Positions 7,238 through 16,627 of a stretch of 47,050 bases of DNA are shown piece by piece. Source of the stretch: Sulfurospirillaceae bacterium (GTDB lineage: Bacteria; Campylobacterota; Campylobacteria; Campylobacterales; Sulfurospirillaceae). The stretch is from assembly GCA_028705785.1 (NCBI GenBank), contig JAQWCT010000001.1, positions 1 through 47,050 of the forward strand, written 5' to 3'. The notes beneath the pieces are model-generated. The model worked only from the letters and a program-made list of their open reading frames with translations, had not been told where the DNA came from and ran no database searches. The first letter of the stretch is position 1. Every line of letters begins with the position of its first letter. A program made the translations under genes and the position numbers.

Positions 7238-9403
7238 TTATCTATTATGAAGTTTTACTTCTCTTCTGCGTCGATGTAAAATAAATTCTGTATAGCCATT
7301 GGGCTCATTTCTTCCTTTAAAGACCAAATCCAATGCTGCTTGAAAGGCAATACTACTTTCAAAATTGGGCGCCATTGGTTGATAGTTTATGTCTTTGCTA
7401 TTTTGTTCATCCACGATAACAGCCATTTTTTCAAAAACCTCTTGAACTTGCGGAATACTCACAATTCCGTGATGCAACCAGTTAGCCACATGTTGACTCG
7501 AAATTCGAAGTGTCGCTCGGTCTTCCATCAACTCAACATTGTTAATATCTGGAACTTTTGAACATCCGATGCCTTGGTCTATCCATCTTACGACATATCC
7601 TAAAATACTTTGTATATTGTTTTCAATCTCTTTTTGTATCTCCTCACTTGTGAGCACACGCGTGAGCATAGGTGGTGTTAAAATATCATCAACCTTGGCA
7701 GGAATACGAGCTTTAATTGCTTGAAGTTTAGCGGGGACATCAACTTGATGATAATGCAAGGCATGGAGTGTCGCAGCCGTTGGTGAGGGAACCCATGCTG
7801 TATTTGCCCCAGAGAGAGGATGAGCGATTTTTAGTTCAACCATCTTTTTCATCAAATCAGGCATCGTCCACATACCTTTTCCTATTTGTGCATGACCTAC
7901 AAAACCCGCTTCAATGCCTACATCAACATTTTGATTTTCATATGCACCTAGCCAAATGGCTTTTTTAATCTCTTCTTTAGGGAGGACTGCCCCTAATTCC
8001 ATTACAGAGTGAATCTCATCGCCCGTTCTATCTAAAAAGCCTGTATTGATAAAAAAGACTCTCTCTTTGGCTTGTGCAATACACGCTTTAAGATTGGCAC
8101 TCGTGCGTCTCTCTTCATCCATAATGCCCATTTTAATAGTCTTAGGAGCAAGTCCTAATGCTTCTTCTACAGAGTCAAAAAGTTCAGATACAAACGCTAT
8201 TTCTTGTGGTCCATGGCATTTTGGTTTCACGATGTAGATACTTCCCTCCACGCTATTTCTCAAGCCCTCATTTTTTTGCAGGTCATGAATAGCACAAAGT
8301 GAAGTTACAAATGCATCTAAAAAGCCCTCAGGGATAGGCTCACCTTTAAAAGTAACTGCATCTGTGTACATATGGATACCCACATTGCGCACCAGTAAAA
8401 GAACCCTGCCTTTAAGCGTAAATGTTTCCCCCTCTGGTGTTAAAAATGTCTTATCGGGATTTAGTTTTCGGTGAATGGTTTTACCCTTATTTTCAAAAAC
8501 AGCTTCCAAATTGCCTCTCATTAAACCATTCCAGTTACGATAAATCCCTACCTTATCACTCGCATCTACAGCTGAGACAGAATCTTCGCAGTCTTGGATA
8601 GCACTTGTAGCAGATTCGATAACCACATCTTTAATACCCGCGCTATTGGTTTGTCCGATGAAATGATTTCTATCGATTTGAATCTCTACATGTAAGCCAT
8701 TATTTTTCAATAAAATACTGCTAATTCCTGCTTCATTTTCAAGATAACCGACAAATTTTTCGGGATTTTTGAGTCCTACTTGATAACCTGATTTCAATTC
8801 AGCCAATAGCTTTTTGTCTTTTAAGAAGAATTTTTTTACAACTTCGTACGAGCCACTTTCTAGCGGAACTGCGTCATCTAAAAAAGCATAAGTTAGCGCG
8901 AAAACTTGCTCACCTCGCTGGGGATTATAAGTATTTCCTTTAGGATAAAGGGTCTCATCAATCATATCGGTACCATAAAAAACATCCAATAAACTTCCCC
9001 ATCTCGCATTAGCTGCGTTAAGAGCATAACGAGCGTTATCAGAGGGAACAACGAGTTGTGGACCGGCAACACTGGTGATTTCTGGGTCTACATGTAAAGG
9101 GTTAATAACAAAGTCTTCAACCTCATCAACCAGATAGCCTATTCCTTTTAAAAAAACTTTTTGTGCTTCTTGTGAAAAATCTTTTCCGCGTTGCGATAAA
9201 TACCAAGCATCAAGTTTGGTTTGCATAAGGTCTCGTGTTTGAAGTAAAGAAAGATTTTTGAGGACCAGTTTTTGAAGAGTTCGCTCAAAAGCCTCCCAAA
9301 AATGTTTTTCTGTCATTGGTGTTTGAGGAAGTGCCTCGTTTTTGATAAAATCATAAAGCACTCTGTTAATATTTAATGCACCTACTGTAACCATTTGGTT
9401 CAT
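7238..9403 (-). CDS. glcB: Malate synthase G
   Basis: Condenses glyoxylate with acetyl-CoA to malate. The 721-residue length matches the long single-chain G isoform. Recognisable blocks include RVLLLVRNVGIHMYTDAV and the conserved MGIMDEERRTS, plus the C-terminal region QGIGCSKVPDINNVELMEDRATLRIS. The start is placed at the ATG at 9403, which has AGGAGA spaced correctly; an in-frame ATG 15 bp further upstream overlaps that ribosome site. No isocitrate lyase or glycolate oxidase gene is in the window, so the glyoxylate source is unknown. The gene stands alone between a chemoreceptor and a convergent kinase. Confidence 0.96.
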   Translation of the reverse strand: MNQMVTVGALNINRVLYDFIKNEALPQTPMTEKHFWEAFERTLQKLVLKNLSLLQTRDLMQTKLDAWYLSQRGKDFSQEAQKVFLKGIGYLVDEVEDFVINPLHVDPEITSVAGPQLVVPSDNARYALNAANARWGSLLDVFYGTDMIDETLYPKGNTYNPQRGEQVFALTYAFLDDAVPLESGSYEVVKKFFLKDKKLLAELKSGYQVGLKNPEKFVGYLENEAGISSILLKNNGLHVEIQIDRNHFIGQTNSAGIKDVVIESATSAIQDCEDSVSAVDASDKVGIYRNWNGLMRGNLEAVFENKGKTIHRKLNPDKTFLTPEGETFTLKGRVLLLVRNVGIHMYTDAVTFKGEPIPEGFLDAFVTSLCAIHDLQKNEGLRNSVEGSIYIVKPKCHGPQEIAFVSELFDSVEEALGLAPKTIKMGIMDEERRTSANLKACIAQAKERVFFINTGFLDRTGDEIHSVMELGAVLPKEEIKKAIWLGAYENQNVDVGIEAGFVGHAQIGKGMWTMPDLMKKMVELKIAHPLSGANTAWVPSPTAATLHALHYHQVDVPAKLQAIKARIPAKVDDILTPPMLTRVLTSEEIQKEIENNIQSILGYVVRWIDQGIGCSKVPDINNVELMEDRATLRISSQHVANWLHHGIVSIPQVQEVFEKMAVIVDEQNSKDINYQPMAPNFESSIAFQAALDLVFKGRNEPNGYTEFILHRRRREVKLHNR

Positions 9404-9495
9404 GCTCGTCTCCTTCATTTGCTTATTGAAAAAAGACTAGCACAAACGCATGATATTTATCTGTTGTTTTTATAAAAAAGATGTTCGCAAAAGTA

Positions 9496-11124
9496 TTATG
9501 TTCTAAATTTACTCAATCCATTATTGAGCTCTTCTGTCAATTTATAAAGATGCTCAGATGCACTGGCTATTTCCTCTACACTTCGTGCATTTTTAGTACT
9601 GATATCATCAATATTTTTCATCTCAGCGACAACAATAGCGACATTGTCATTGATACTTTGAGAGCTTTTTATAGAATGCTCAGTTGCCACAACTGCTTTA
9701 GTCATAACATTTGCAGCATCCACAATAGAAGTACTCACATCTTTTGCACTTTGCGTCATTTGCTTGAAAGACTCAGCGTTTTTATTCATCTCATCCGAGC
9801 TTTGATTAATAGCTTGAACAACCACATTGATGGTTGCATTAATTTCTGTTAGCGCTTTTTGTGTTCTCTCTGCTAAACTTCTTACCTCATCTGCAACAAC
9901 GGCAAAGCCTCTTCCATGCTCTCCCGCTCTTGCTGCTTCTATAGCAGCATTAAGTGCCAACAAATTCGTTTGATCTGCAATATCTACAATGACACTTAAA
10001 ACACTTTTTACCTGTTCTGTATCTCTGCTTAGCGTATTGAGTTTTTCTGCTAAATCTAACTCTTTAATACTATTTTCAAGAATGGTATTAGCAAGGTCAA
10101 GCACGATTTTTTTGGCATTTTCTAAAGTATCATTTGCTATTTCAATACCTTTGCTTACTTCTTGCGTTGCCTCATAGCTTTCTTTAGCTATCGCATTGAT
10201 ACGATTGGTGTTAATAACTGTTTTTTGAACTGTTGCGACCTCATCTTCAACTCTTTTTCCTATTTCAAGGGCAGTTGTACTTAATTCTTGAGAAACAGCA
10301 ACATTTTCACTGCTTGAAATTTTACCCATGGAAATAAGCTTTTGTAAAACATCTAAAAATGAATCAAAATTGCGAGAGACTTCACCTATTTCATCATCTT
10401 CTTTGATATTAATGCGTTTTGTCAAATCTCCATTGCCTTGAGCTAAATCCAAAGCAATCACTTGAAGTTTTGATACCGAACCCAAAACGGAGCGAAGTAA
10501 AATAAGCGCACCTACAATAATAAAAACAGTTACAAATAGTGTTAATAGCACAATCGCTACAATACTATTGCTCGCTGTTTGCTTCGCTTGCGCATTTGCT
10601 TTTTGAAGTTCATCTTCGACAGATTGAAAGATAGCGCCAACCGTCTTGCTCACTTGTTCACTTGTACTGTCAAGCGCATTATCTAGTTTTTCCAAATCTT
10701 TCTCAATATCTTCACCTTTTAATCCTTTTTGAATGGCATTTAAAAGATCTTTTTTGAGTAAATCTTGGAGTTGAGTACTCTCACCCGCAAGCTTAGTCAC
10801 AAGTGCTTTTTCTTCTGGTGTATCGGAGAGTTTTTCAATCACATTTTGAAGTTTTTTGATTTCTCCAAATAAGGTATCTATCTCACTTAATCGCTCTTTA
10901 GAAACACCCTCTTTTTGATCAACAATAATATCCATTGAAAGAAGTGTTGTTTTGGTAATGTTGTTTTGATAATCTTTAATCTCAGAGAGCTGATTAGCGC
11001 GTAATTCAGAAAGTTCATTCGCTGAAATAAGACTTTTAATCGTCAGTGAAGCAAAAAAATTGCCGCCTAAAACCATTACAAAGAGTGCTGAAGCACCAAG
11101 TATTAACTTTTTCTTTATTGTCAT
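9496..11124 (-). CDS. Methyl-accepting chemotaxis protein
   Basis: Transmembrane chemoreceptor of 542 residues. TM1 is about residues 7-29, the periplasmic region (about 30-185) is helical and resembles a four-helix-bundle sensor, TM2 is about 188-212, and a HAMP domain follows. The cytoplasmic tip carries the near-invariant signalling hairpin DQTNLLALNAAIEAARAGEHGRGFAVVADEVRSLAERTQ. The ligand cannot be deduced. The start has AAAGGAG upstream, and TATAAT on the minus strand (plus 11155-11160) is a possible -10. Confidence 0.95.
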   Translation of the reverse strand: MTIKKKLILGASALFVMVLGGNFFASLTIKSLISANELSELRANQLSEIKDYQNNITKTTLLSMDIIVDQKEGVSKERLSEIDTLFGEIKKLQNVIEKLSDTPEEKALVTKLAGESTQLQDLLKKDLLNAIQKGLKGEDIEKDLEKLDNALDSTSEQVSKTVGAIFQSVEDELQKANAQAKQTASNSIVAIVLLTLFVTVFIIVGALILLRSVLGSVSKLQVIALDLAQGNGDLTKRINIKEDDEIGEVSRNFDSFLDVLQKLISMGKISSSENVAVSQELSTTALEIGKRVEDEVATVQKTVINTNRINAIAKESYEATQEVSKGIEIANDTLENAKKIVLDLANTILENSIKELDLAEKLNTLSRDTEQVKSVLSVIVDIADQTNLLALNAAIEAARAGEHGRGFAVVADEVRSLAERTQKALTEINATINVVVQAINQSSDEMNKNAESFKQMTQSAKDVSTSIVDAANVMTKAVVATEHSIKSSQSINDNVAIVVAEMKNIDDISTKNARSVEEIASASEHLYKLTEELNNGLSKFRT

Positions 11125-11154
11125 TATAAACTCCTTTCATCTGGAATTTTGAAT

Positions 11155-11160
11155 ATTATA
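11155..11160 (-). promoter_or_regulatory. Predicted -10 box of the chemoreceptor gene
   Basis: TATAAT on the minus strand, 31 bp ahead of the start codon. A 6-bp inverted repeat TAACAA/TTGTTA (11159-11174) overlaps it and the end of dgkA; it could be a weak terminator or a regulator site. Confidence 0.45.
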
Positions 11161-11171
11161 ACAAATTCTTG

Positions 11172-11537
11172 TTACACATAAGTGTCAAAAAATAAACAAC
11201 TCCCCCAGACAATGACAAATACAATAATACTTAAAAAAACTATGGCACTGCCCGCGTCTTTAGCACGACCTGCCATTTCATGATGCTCTAAAGTGACTAA
11301 ATCTGTCACCCGTTCTATCGCACTATTAATCGTTTCTGCTATAAGCATTCCCATTAAAGAGATAAACATCAAAAGTTTATACGCCAGCTCCACATGCACA
11401 AAAAAGATAACAGGAAAAAGGAAAAGTGTAATAATCAATTCAATTTTAAATGAAGTTTCATTAGCAATAATATCTCTAAGTCCTTTCATTGCATAGGTAG
11501 TATTTTTAAAAAAATGGTATTTTGGCTGATTTCTCAC
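11172..11537 (-). CDS. dgkA: Diacylglycerol kinase
   Basis: Small integral membrane enzyme (121 residues, three membrane helices) that phosphorylates diacylglycerol to phosphatidic acid. The family motif is complete: AETINSAIERVTDLVT followed by AGRAKDAGSAIV. It begins with GTG behind AAGGATT, 8 bp after the phosphoethanolamine transferase. Cotranscription makes sense because phosphoethanolamine transfer from phosphatidylethanolamine releases diacylglycerol, which DgkA recycles. The same gene pair occurs in Campylobacter. Confidence 0.95.
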   Translation of the reverse strand: MRNQPKYHFFKNTTYAMKGLRDIIANETSFKIELIITLFLFPVIFFVHVELAYKLLMFISLMGMLIAETINSAIERVTDLVTLEHHEMAGRAKDAGSAIVFLSIIVFVIVWGSCLFFDTYV

Positions 11538-11545
11538 AGTAATCC

Positions 11546-13123
11546 TTATGGTTTTTGGTATAAAAGTATATCTTTTGTTTTATCATAAACACTCGTTTCT
11601 ACACCCATAACACTTAAAATGGTATGGAAAAGATTATCATGTGAGTAGTTTTGAGAACTTTTTGCTCTTAGTGCTTCCACATCTATCGCTTCTTTACTTC
11701 TCTTCCCAAACCACATAAGTGCCCCAACATGCGTTTGTTCATCAGGTGCTATAAAATAAGGAATACCATGCAAATACAATCCCTTTTCGCCCAAAGATTC
11801 ACCATGGTCTGCCATATAAATGAGTGCTGTTTTAAACTTTTCATCATTGGTTTTCAAAAAGGCTATTGTCTGTGTTAAAAAATAATCTGTGTACAAAATA
11901 GCGTTATCATACGCATTCCCAATCTCTTCCTTAGTACATTGTTCTACTTGATTGGTCTTACATGTAGGCGTAAATTTTTCAAATGCTTTGGGATAGCGTT
12001 TATAGTAAGCTGGTCCATGATTTCCCATTTGATGCAAAACGATAAGAACATCACCTTTTTGAGTGTCAATATACTCTTGAAGACCTATTAACATACCAAC
12101 ATCACGACACTCTTCATCACACATTGTATTATTTTGTGGCAGTCTAAAGTCTTCATATTTTACACGAAGCGCAACCCCTTTAGAATCAGAATTATTATCT
12201 CTCCACAGTACATTGACACCACTTCTTTTTAAAATATCAATGACATTTTCAGTCGATTTTGCTTCCCTATCACTGTAATTACTTCGTTCTAGAATAGAAA
12301 ACATACAAGGAACAGAGATAGCTGTCGAAGTACCACACGAATAGAGATGGGAAAAATTGATAATATCTTCTTTTTGCAACAAAGGATTAGTTGGTCGTTC
12401 ATACCCATTGAGTGAAAAACGATTGGCGCGGGCGGCTTCACCCACAACCACAATAGTCAGTTTGCGCTGTGTATCTGGTATTTGTTTCGCATCAAGCCCG
12501 ATGGATTTTAGCGATACACTCCTTGATGAGACTCTATCATAAATATATTTCCCTGCCGAATAGAGGACATAGGTTGGATTGGTATGGTATCTTAATGATT
12601 TATTTTCTCTAAAAAAAGAGGTATAAAATTTGCTAAATGAAAACAGTAGCGTAGCAATCGTAACCAAACAAAAAAGTATCGTTTTAACGGTTATCCAAAG
12701 CTCTTCCCTCCATGTGCCATAAATAATTTTCACTTTGTAAATTAAGACAGAAGGTACTATTCCAAAAAACAAAATATACATAGCGAACTTGAATGTCAAT
12801 AAATCTAAAGATTCGTTTACATTTGTTTCTGCCATATTTTGAATCATAGTATCATCAATAATCACATGATAAGTATTCATAAAATAATTGGTCACTGCAC
12901 TTATGAGCAACAGCATAATAACGATGATTTTAAGTGTATATCGAGAGCTGATAAGCCTTACTAACAATAGGATGGCCATGGTTAAAAATAGTATGAGTGA
13001 GATTAAAAAGCCTATATTTTGCCATGATACTTCATATACATCAGTGACATTTTTAAAAAAACTAAAATTACTAAAAAAAACTAAAAATAAAGAACTGCCT
13101 AAAATAACTTTAAAACTCGTCAT
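11546..13123 (-). CDS. eptA: Phosphoethanolamine transferase (EptA/EptC family)
   Basis: Inner-membrane enzyme of 525 residues. About five N-terminal helices (to about residue 165) precede a periplasmic sulfatase-fold domain. Metal and catalytic elements are visible: VVVGEAARANRFSLNGYERPTNP (Glu229) and SCGTSTAISVPCMFS, with the nucleophilic Thr at 265 or 267 and Cys residues placed as in the disulfide-rich EptA family, then MADHGESLGEKGLYLHG. It modifies lipid A and, in Campylobacter, also the flagellar rod and glycans. Which target applies here is unknown. Operon with dgkA. Confidence 0.93.
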   Translation of the reverse strand: MTSFKVILGSSLFLVFFSNFSFFKNVTDVYEVSWQNIGFLISLILFLTMAILLLVRLISSRYTLKIIVIMLLLISAVTNYFMNTYHVIIDDTMIQNMAETNVNESLDLLTFKFAMYILFFGIVPSVLIYKVKIIYGTWREELWITVKTILFCLVTIATLLFSFSKFYTSFFRENKSLRYHTNPTYVLYSAGKYIYDRVSSRSVSLKSIGLDAKQIPDTQRKLTIVVVGEAARANRFSLNGYERPTNPLLQKEDIINFSHLYSCGTSTAISVPCMFSILERSNYSDREAKSTENVIDILKRSGVNVLWRDNNSDSKGVALRVKYEDFRLPQNNTMCDEECRDVGMLIGLQEYIDTQKGDVLIVLHQMGNHGPAYYKRYPKAFEKFTPTCKTNQVEQCTKEEIGNAYDNAILYTDYFLTQTIAFLKTNDEKFKTALIYMADHGESLGEKGLYLHGIPYFIAPDEQTHVGALMWFGKRSKEAIDVEALRAKSSQNYSHDNLFHTILSVMGVETSVYDKTKDILLYQKP

Positions 13124-13236
13124 ATTGATCCTGTAATTTTTGCTGATTATATCTAAAATTGAATAACCGTTAAAGAAATTTACTCTTATTTAATTTTAGA
13201 TATACTCTCTTATCTAAATTTTTTCAGGAGGTTTGT

Positions 13237-13677
13237 ATGAAAATGCTATTGACAAAAGTTTTAGTGGTGGCAACGCTTTCCGTGCCAAGTATCCTAAGTG
13301 CAGAAGCATCAAAAGGGCTTAATGTCTTGATGACTTCACCAGATGCACAAACCCAAATGATGGGGATGGTTCTCTCAACCAGTGTTCTAAACGACCAAAA
13401 AAAAGCTGTCAATATCACACTTTGTGGCCCAGCAGGCAATCTTGCACTTAAAGATTTTAAAGCTGCAGATGTTAAAAAACCCGATGGCACAGTAGCCAAT
13501 CCAAAAATGGCACTTCAAGGCTTAATGAAAGCAGGTGCAGTAGTAACTGTATGCCCACTTTTCTTACCAAATGCGGGTAAAGATGCAGCATCTTTAGTTG
13601 AGGGTATCACCGTTGCCAAACCACCGATGGTAGCAGCGGGTTTAACCAATTTAGAATTGAGTAATATTAGTTTCTAG
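13237..13677 (+). CDS. Exported DsrE-like protein
   Basis: A 146-residue protein with a signal peptide (about 1-22, cut near ILSAEA). The mature part looks like the DsrE/DsrF fold: VNITLCGPAGNLALKD, then ALQGLMKAGAVVTVCPLFLPNAG, with a Cys in the usual sulfur-carrier loop and a second Cys (ITLCGP) earlier. DsrE proteins relay sulfane sulfur; an exported member could handle periplasmic sulfur species, but that is inference. It is a single-gene unit with a strong AGGAGG ribosome site, flanked by convergent and divergent neighbours. Confidence 0.65.
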   Translation: MKMLLTKVLVVATLSVPSILSAEASKGLNVLMTSPDAQTQMMGMVLSTSVLNDQKKAVNITLCGPAGNLALKDFKAADVKKPDGTVANPKMALQGLMKAGAVVTVCPLFLPNAGKDAASLVEGITVAKPPMVAAGLTNLELSNISF

Positions 13678-13681
13678 GCTT

Positions 13682-13711
13682 TACATGTAGGCTTGAGCGC
13701 TCAGGCCTACC
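13682..13711. terminator. Convergent terminator containing a TACATGTA word
   Basis: TACATGTA (13682-13689) is followed by an almost perfect hairpin, GTAGGCTTGAGC against GCTCAGGCCTAC, starting at 13687 with one wobble pair. There is no T run. It separates the DsrE-like gene from the convergent small membrane protein and overlaps the latter's 3' end. Confidence 0.5.
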
Positions 13712-14003
13712 AACACACACTTCGCGACAAATACCATTTCACAATCGCCATTGTCGAATAATCCATCTCTCTTTGCGCCAAAGGAATTGAGCTCATCCTC
13801 ATCTTAGAACTTACAACGCCACTAACAAGTGTTAAAAAAAGAAAAAATGCGATACCTATCCAAATATTATACACATAACCGATCCAGACACCTAAGCAAA
13901 GTGGCATAAACGAAAGTGCCCCATACAAAAGATACATCAGCACTCGACACTTGAATCCTTTGATAGAGGGCACTACTTCGATAATTTTTGGAAAGTCTTC
14001 CAT
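13707..14003 (-). CDS. Small membrane protein of unknown function
   Basis: A 98-residue protein with two predicted membrane helices (about residues 23-41 and 46-66) and a short basic C-terminal tail. I recognise no family. It starts 2 bp after yajQ, so it is probably cotranscribed with and after it. No catalytic or metal-binding motif is visible. The gap-free position in the operon and an adequate ATG argue that it is real. Confidence 0.65.
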   Translation of the reverse strand: MEDFPKIIEVVPSIKGFKCRVLMYLLYGALSFMPLCLGVWIGYVYNIWIGIAFFLFLTLVSGVVSSKMRMSSIPLAQREMDYSTMAIVKWYLSRSVCW

Positions 14004-14005
14004 TC

Positions 14006-14506
14006 TTATTTCATATTGGTGAAACTAATCGGGAAATCAAATTCACATTCACGAATGGCTTTCATCGCCTCTTGTAAATCATCAATTGACTTGCCCTCAA
14101 CCCTGACCACATCGCCACGGATAGAAGCTTGTACTTTGAGTTTTAAATCCTTAATCTCTTTAACAATTTTTTTAGCATCATCACTGGCTATCGCATCAAC
14201 AATACTCAGCGTTACACGCGTTTTGTTACCACCAGCAACTTCTCGCTTGCTCTCTTTAAGTGCCTTAGACGAGATACCTCGTTTGATAACCTCTGAGACC
14301 ATCGCTTCGACCATCGCATCCGCTTTAGAGTCGCTGGTTGTGAGCAAAATCAAGGTTTTTGCTTTTTCATTGTAGTCAAAATCACAAGTAATGCCTTTAA
14401 AATCCCATCTATTAGTAATGATTTTTTTGGCTTGCTCATACGCATCTTTAAACTTTTGCTTATCTATTTCTGCACTGATGTCTAGACTATGTTCTTTTGC
14501 TGCCAT
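14006..14506 (-). CDS. yajQ: YajQ family nucleotide-binding protein
   Basis: At 166 residues it matches the usual YajQ length (about 163). Diagnostic stretches are FDISAEIDKQ-like at the N terminus, RWDFKGI, and the second ferredoxin-like repeat KLKVQASIRGDVVRVEGKSIDDLQ. Family members bind cyclic-di-GMP in some proteobacteria and have been linked to RNA or phage-protein interactions. In this window a GGDEF enzyme is also present, but no direct link is shown. AGGAG precedes the ATG. It follows the dehydrogenase with 1 bp between them, in the same order as in Campylobacter. Confidence 0.94.
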   Translation of the reverse strand: MAAKEHSLDISAEIDKQKFKDAYEQAKKIITNRWDFKGITCDFDYNEKAKTLILLTTSDSKADAMVEAMVSEVIKRGISSKALKESKREVAGGNKTRVTLSIVDAIASDDAKKIVKEIKDLKLKVQASIRGDVVRVEGKSIDDLQEAMKAIRECEFDFPISFTNMK

Positions 14507-14507
14507 G

Positions 14508-15440
14508 TTATTCTCCTATATAATCTTTAATATTTTCACCCACCAAACGGTTCAACTCCGTGCGTGCTTCAACGCTTGCCCCAGCGACATGTGGACTCAT
14601 TGCAAGTCTTTCCATATGCTTTACATGTAAAAGCGGATTACCCTCTTCTATGGGCTCGTATGCTGTGACATCAATGCCTGCATAAATGCCATTTTTGTCT
14701 ATTGCTTCAGCCAAATCAGCTTCATTGATAATGCCGCCTCTACCAACATTAATTAAAACAGCTCCTTTTTTCATCAAAGATAGCGCCTCTTTTTGTACAA
14801 GCCCTTTTGTTTTATCATTAAGAGGTGCGTGGATAGAAATAATATCGCATGTTTTAAACAACGCATCCAGCTCAACTCTAGCGAACTGCGCATCATTATT
14901 GGCACCACTGGTCGAATAGTAAACTACAGTTGCACCAAATGCAGATGCAATTTTAGCCACTTCTTTCCCAATCGTACCAAACCCAACAATACCCCACTTT
15001 TTGCCCTTAATTTCTTTAAAAGGTCGCTCAACATGGGTAAATATCTTACTTTTTGCCCAAGCTCCAGATTTAACATACTGGTCATAATAGGCACTTTGCC
15101 CGATTAAAGAAAGTGCCAAAGTAAAGGTCGTTTGTGCCACAGAGGCGGTAGAATACCCTGCCACATTTTTAACCGTAACACCTTTTTGTTTAGCATACTC
15201 CAAATCGACATTATTCATACCCGTAGCCGTCACACAAATCAATCCTAAATTAGGACATGCATCAATCACTTCTTTATCAATCATCACTTTGTTAGTCAAT
15301 ATAATTTTGGCATCACCAATATGCTCAACTCTTTGCTCAAGTGCTGTCATATCGAATGTCTCAAAAGTTCCAAACTGCTTAAAAACACTCAAATCAATAT
15401 CATCGCCCATTGTTTTTGCATCTAAAAATACTATCTTCAT
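14508..15440 (-). CDS. D-2-hydroxyacid dehydrogenase
   Basis: NAD(P)-dependent oxidoreductase of 310 residues. It has the Rossmann motif GFGTIGKEVAKIA, the signature VGRGGIINEADLAEAI with the catalytic Arg region, a Glu in DVTAYEPIEEGNPLL and the catalytic His in MSPHVAGAS. The family includes hydroxypyruvate/glyoxylate reductases and D-glycerate dehydrogenases; the substrate cannot be fixed from sequence. Glyoxylate chemistry would fit the malate synthase nearby, but they are separate transcripts. It follows the ATP-grasp ligase gene by 2 bp. Confidence 0.9.
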   Translation of the reverse strand: MKIVFLDAKTMGDDIDLSVFKQFGTFETFDMTALEQRVEHIGDAKIILTNKVMIDKEVIDACPNLGLICVTATGMNNVDLEYAKQKGVTVKNVAGYSTASVAQTTFTLALSLIGQSAYYDQYVKSGAWAKSKIFTHVERPFKEIKGKKWGIVGFGTIGKEVAKIASAFGATVVYYSTSGANNDAQFARVELDALFKTCDIISIHAPLNDKTKGLVQKEALSLMKKGAVLINVGRGGIINEADLAEAIDKNGIYAGIDVTAYEPIEEGNPLLHVKHMERLAMSPHVAGASVEARTELNRLVGENIKDYIGE

Positions 15441-15442
15441 TG

Positions 15443-16624
15443 TTAGCCTTTTATTTTATGTCCCACGAATTTAGAAAAATTCTCCATAATCAATCCGCCT
15501 TTTCTAAATCCAAGCCCACATCCCTCATAAGCAAAAAAGACACCTGCTTGGTAAAAATCACCTTTTTCATCTTGTGGTAACTGTGCATATGCTTGATAAA
15601 TGGGAACAAAGTTTTCATACTCTCCACCAACTTTTGCTAACACACTCATGTCGTTATCATAGATAATTGTATTGGCACCTTCTCGTCCAAATGCCCTCTT
15701 TTCAACTTGTTTTTGACCTTTAAGTGGCGCAAACGAAGTCTCCAAAAGTAATGGATGGTTAGGAAATAACTCCCATAAAATTTTCATAAACGCTTTACTT
15801 TGAAAGATAAGTGTATAAGCAGGATTAAGAATAATGGCTTTTTGTGCTTCTACGATTTGAGTAAGCAATAATGCTAAATCGCCCTCATCAATAGCGATAG
15901 CCTCCCAAGGAATCAATTTAAACCAGTACTCAAAATTCTCTTCGCCTTTAAATATACCCTCTTCCCCACTAAATCCCACCTCATCAACATAAGCAAAATC
16001 CGTGTGAAATCCCGCTTCATTAGCAGCACTTTGAAGCAATCTGGTGGTGTTTTCATCTTCAATATTTCCTCTAATCGAAGAAAAAAGAATCTTCCAACCA
16101 TCATAATGTTGAGCAAAATCATCCGTATCGCCACCTAAAACGACCAAGCGTTTGAAATTTTCTTTGATAGCTTCATACAAGGTGTTAAACTGTTTTTCTT
16201 CATCCATATGGTTAAACTTCAACATTGCCCATTGAATAATGGCAGTTTCATACAATGAAGTGGGAGTATCTGCATTAAATTCAAGTAGTTTGATGGGTTT
16301 TCCATCCACACCACCTGCAAAATCAAATCTTCCATATAAATGCCAATGGACATCATTTTCCCAAGAGTTTTTGACTATATCTACAAGGTTAAAAGGAATG
16401 TTGAGCTCATGAAAAAGGTTATTGTCGATGACATGCTGAGCTCCTTCAACAAACATATCATACAAAGCGTTAGCCGCTTCATAGTAAGCTTCTACTTCAT
16501 CATTAGAGACAACCACTAGCTCATCTGCAACATAGGAAGTATTGTCTTTATCGGTATGCCAGTAAAACCCAATAGATTCTAAAAATTCATTGGTAAGTGG
16601 TTTTATCTTTTCTACATGTAACAT
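15443..16624 (-). CDS. Glutathionylspermidine-synthase-like ATP-grasp ligase
   Basis: A 393-residue member of the GSP_synth family, which covers the synthetase half of glutathionylspermidine synthase and the shorter YgiC/YjfC proteins. Typical blocks: WHLYGRFDFAGGVDGKPIKLLEFNADTPTSLYETA near residues 108-145, and KILWELFPNHPLLLETSF...KRAFGREGANTIIY in the ATP-binding half. It lacks the amidase half, so true glutathionylspermidine formation is unproven; a peptide-amine ligase is a safe description. Strong AGGAGG precedes the ATG. A TACATGTA word forms codons 2-4 (Leu-His-Val). It follows the UPF0323 lipoprotein by 3 bp, an order conserved in Campylobacter. Confidence 0.85.
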   Translation of the reverse strand: MLHVEKIKPLTNEFLESIGFYWHTDKDNTSYVADELVVVSNDEVEAYYEAANALYDMFVEGAQHVIDNNLFHELNIPFNLVDIVKNSWENDVHWHLYGRFDFAGGVDGKPIKLLEFNADTPTSLYETAIIQWAMLKFNHMDEEKQFNTLYEAIKENFKRLVVLGGDTDDFAQHYDGWKILFSSIRGNIEDENTTRLLQSAANEAGFHTDFAYVDEVGFSGEEGIFKGEENFEYWFKLIPWEAIAIDEGDLALLLTQIVEAQKAIILNPAYTLIFQSKAFMKILWELFPNHPLLLETSFAPLKGQKQVEKRAFGREGANTIIYDNDMSVLAKVGGEYENFVPIYQAYAQLPQDEKGDFYQAGVFFAYEGCGLGFRKGGLIMENFSKFVGHKIKG

Positions 16625-16627
16625 GTT

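Noticed and set aside
9481..9852. Open frame of 123 codons on the plus strand inside the chemoreceptor gene
   Set aside because: It is the antisense shadow of a conserved MCP signalling domain, with no ribosome site and no family resemblance.
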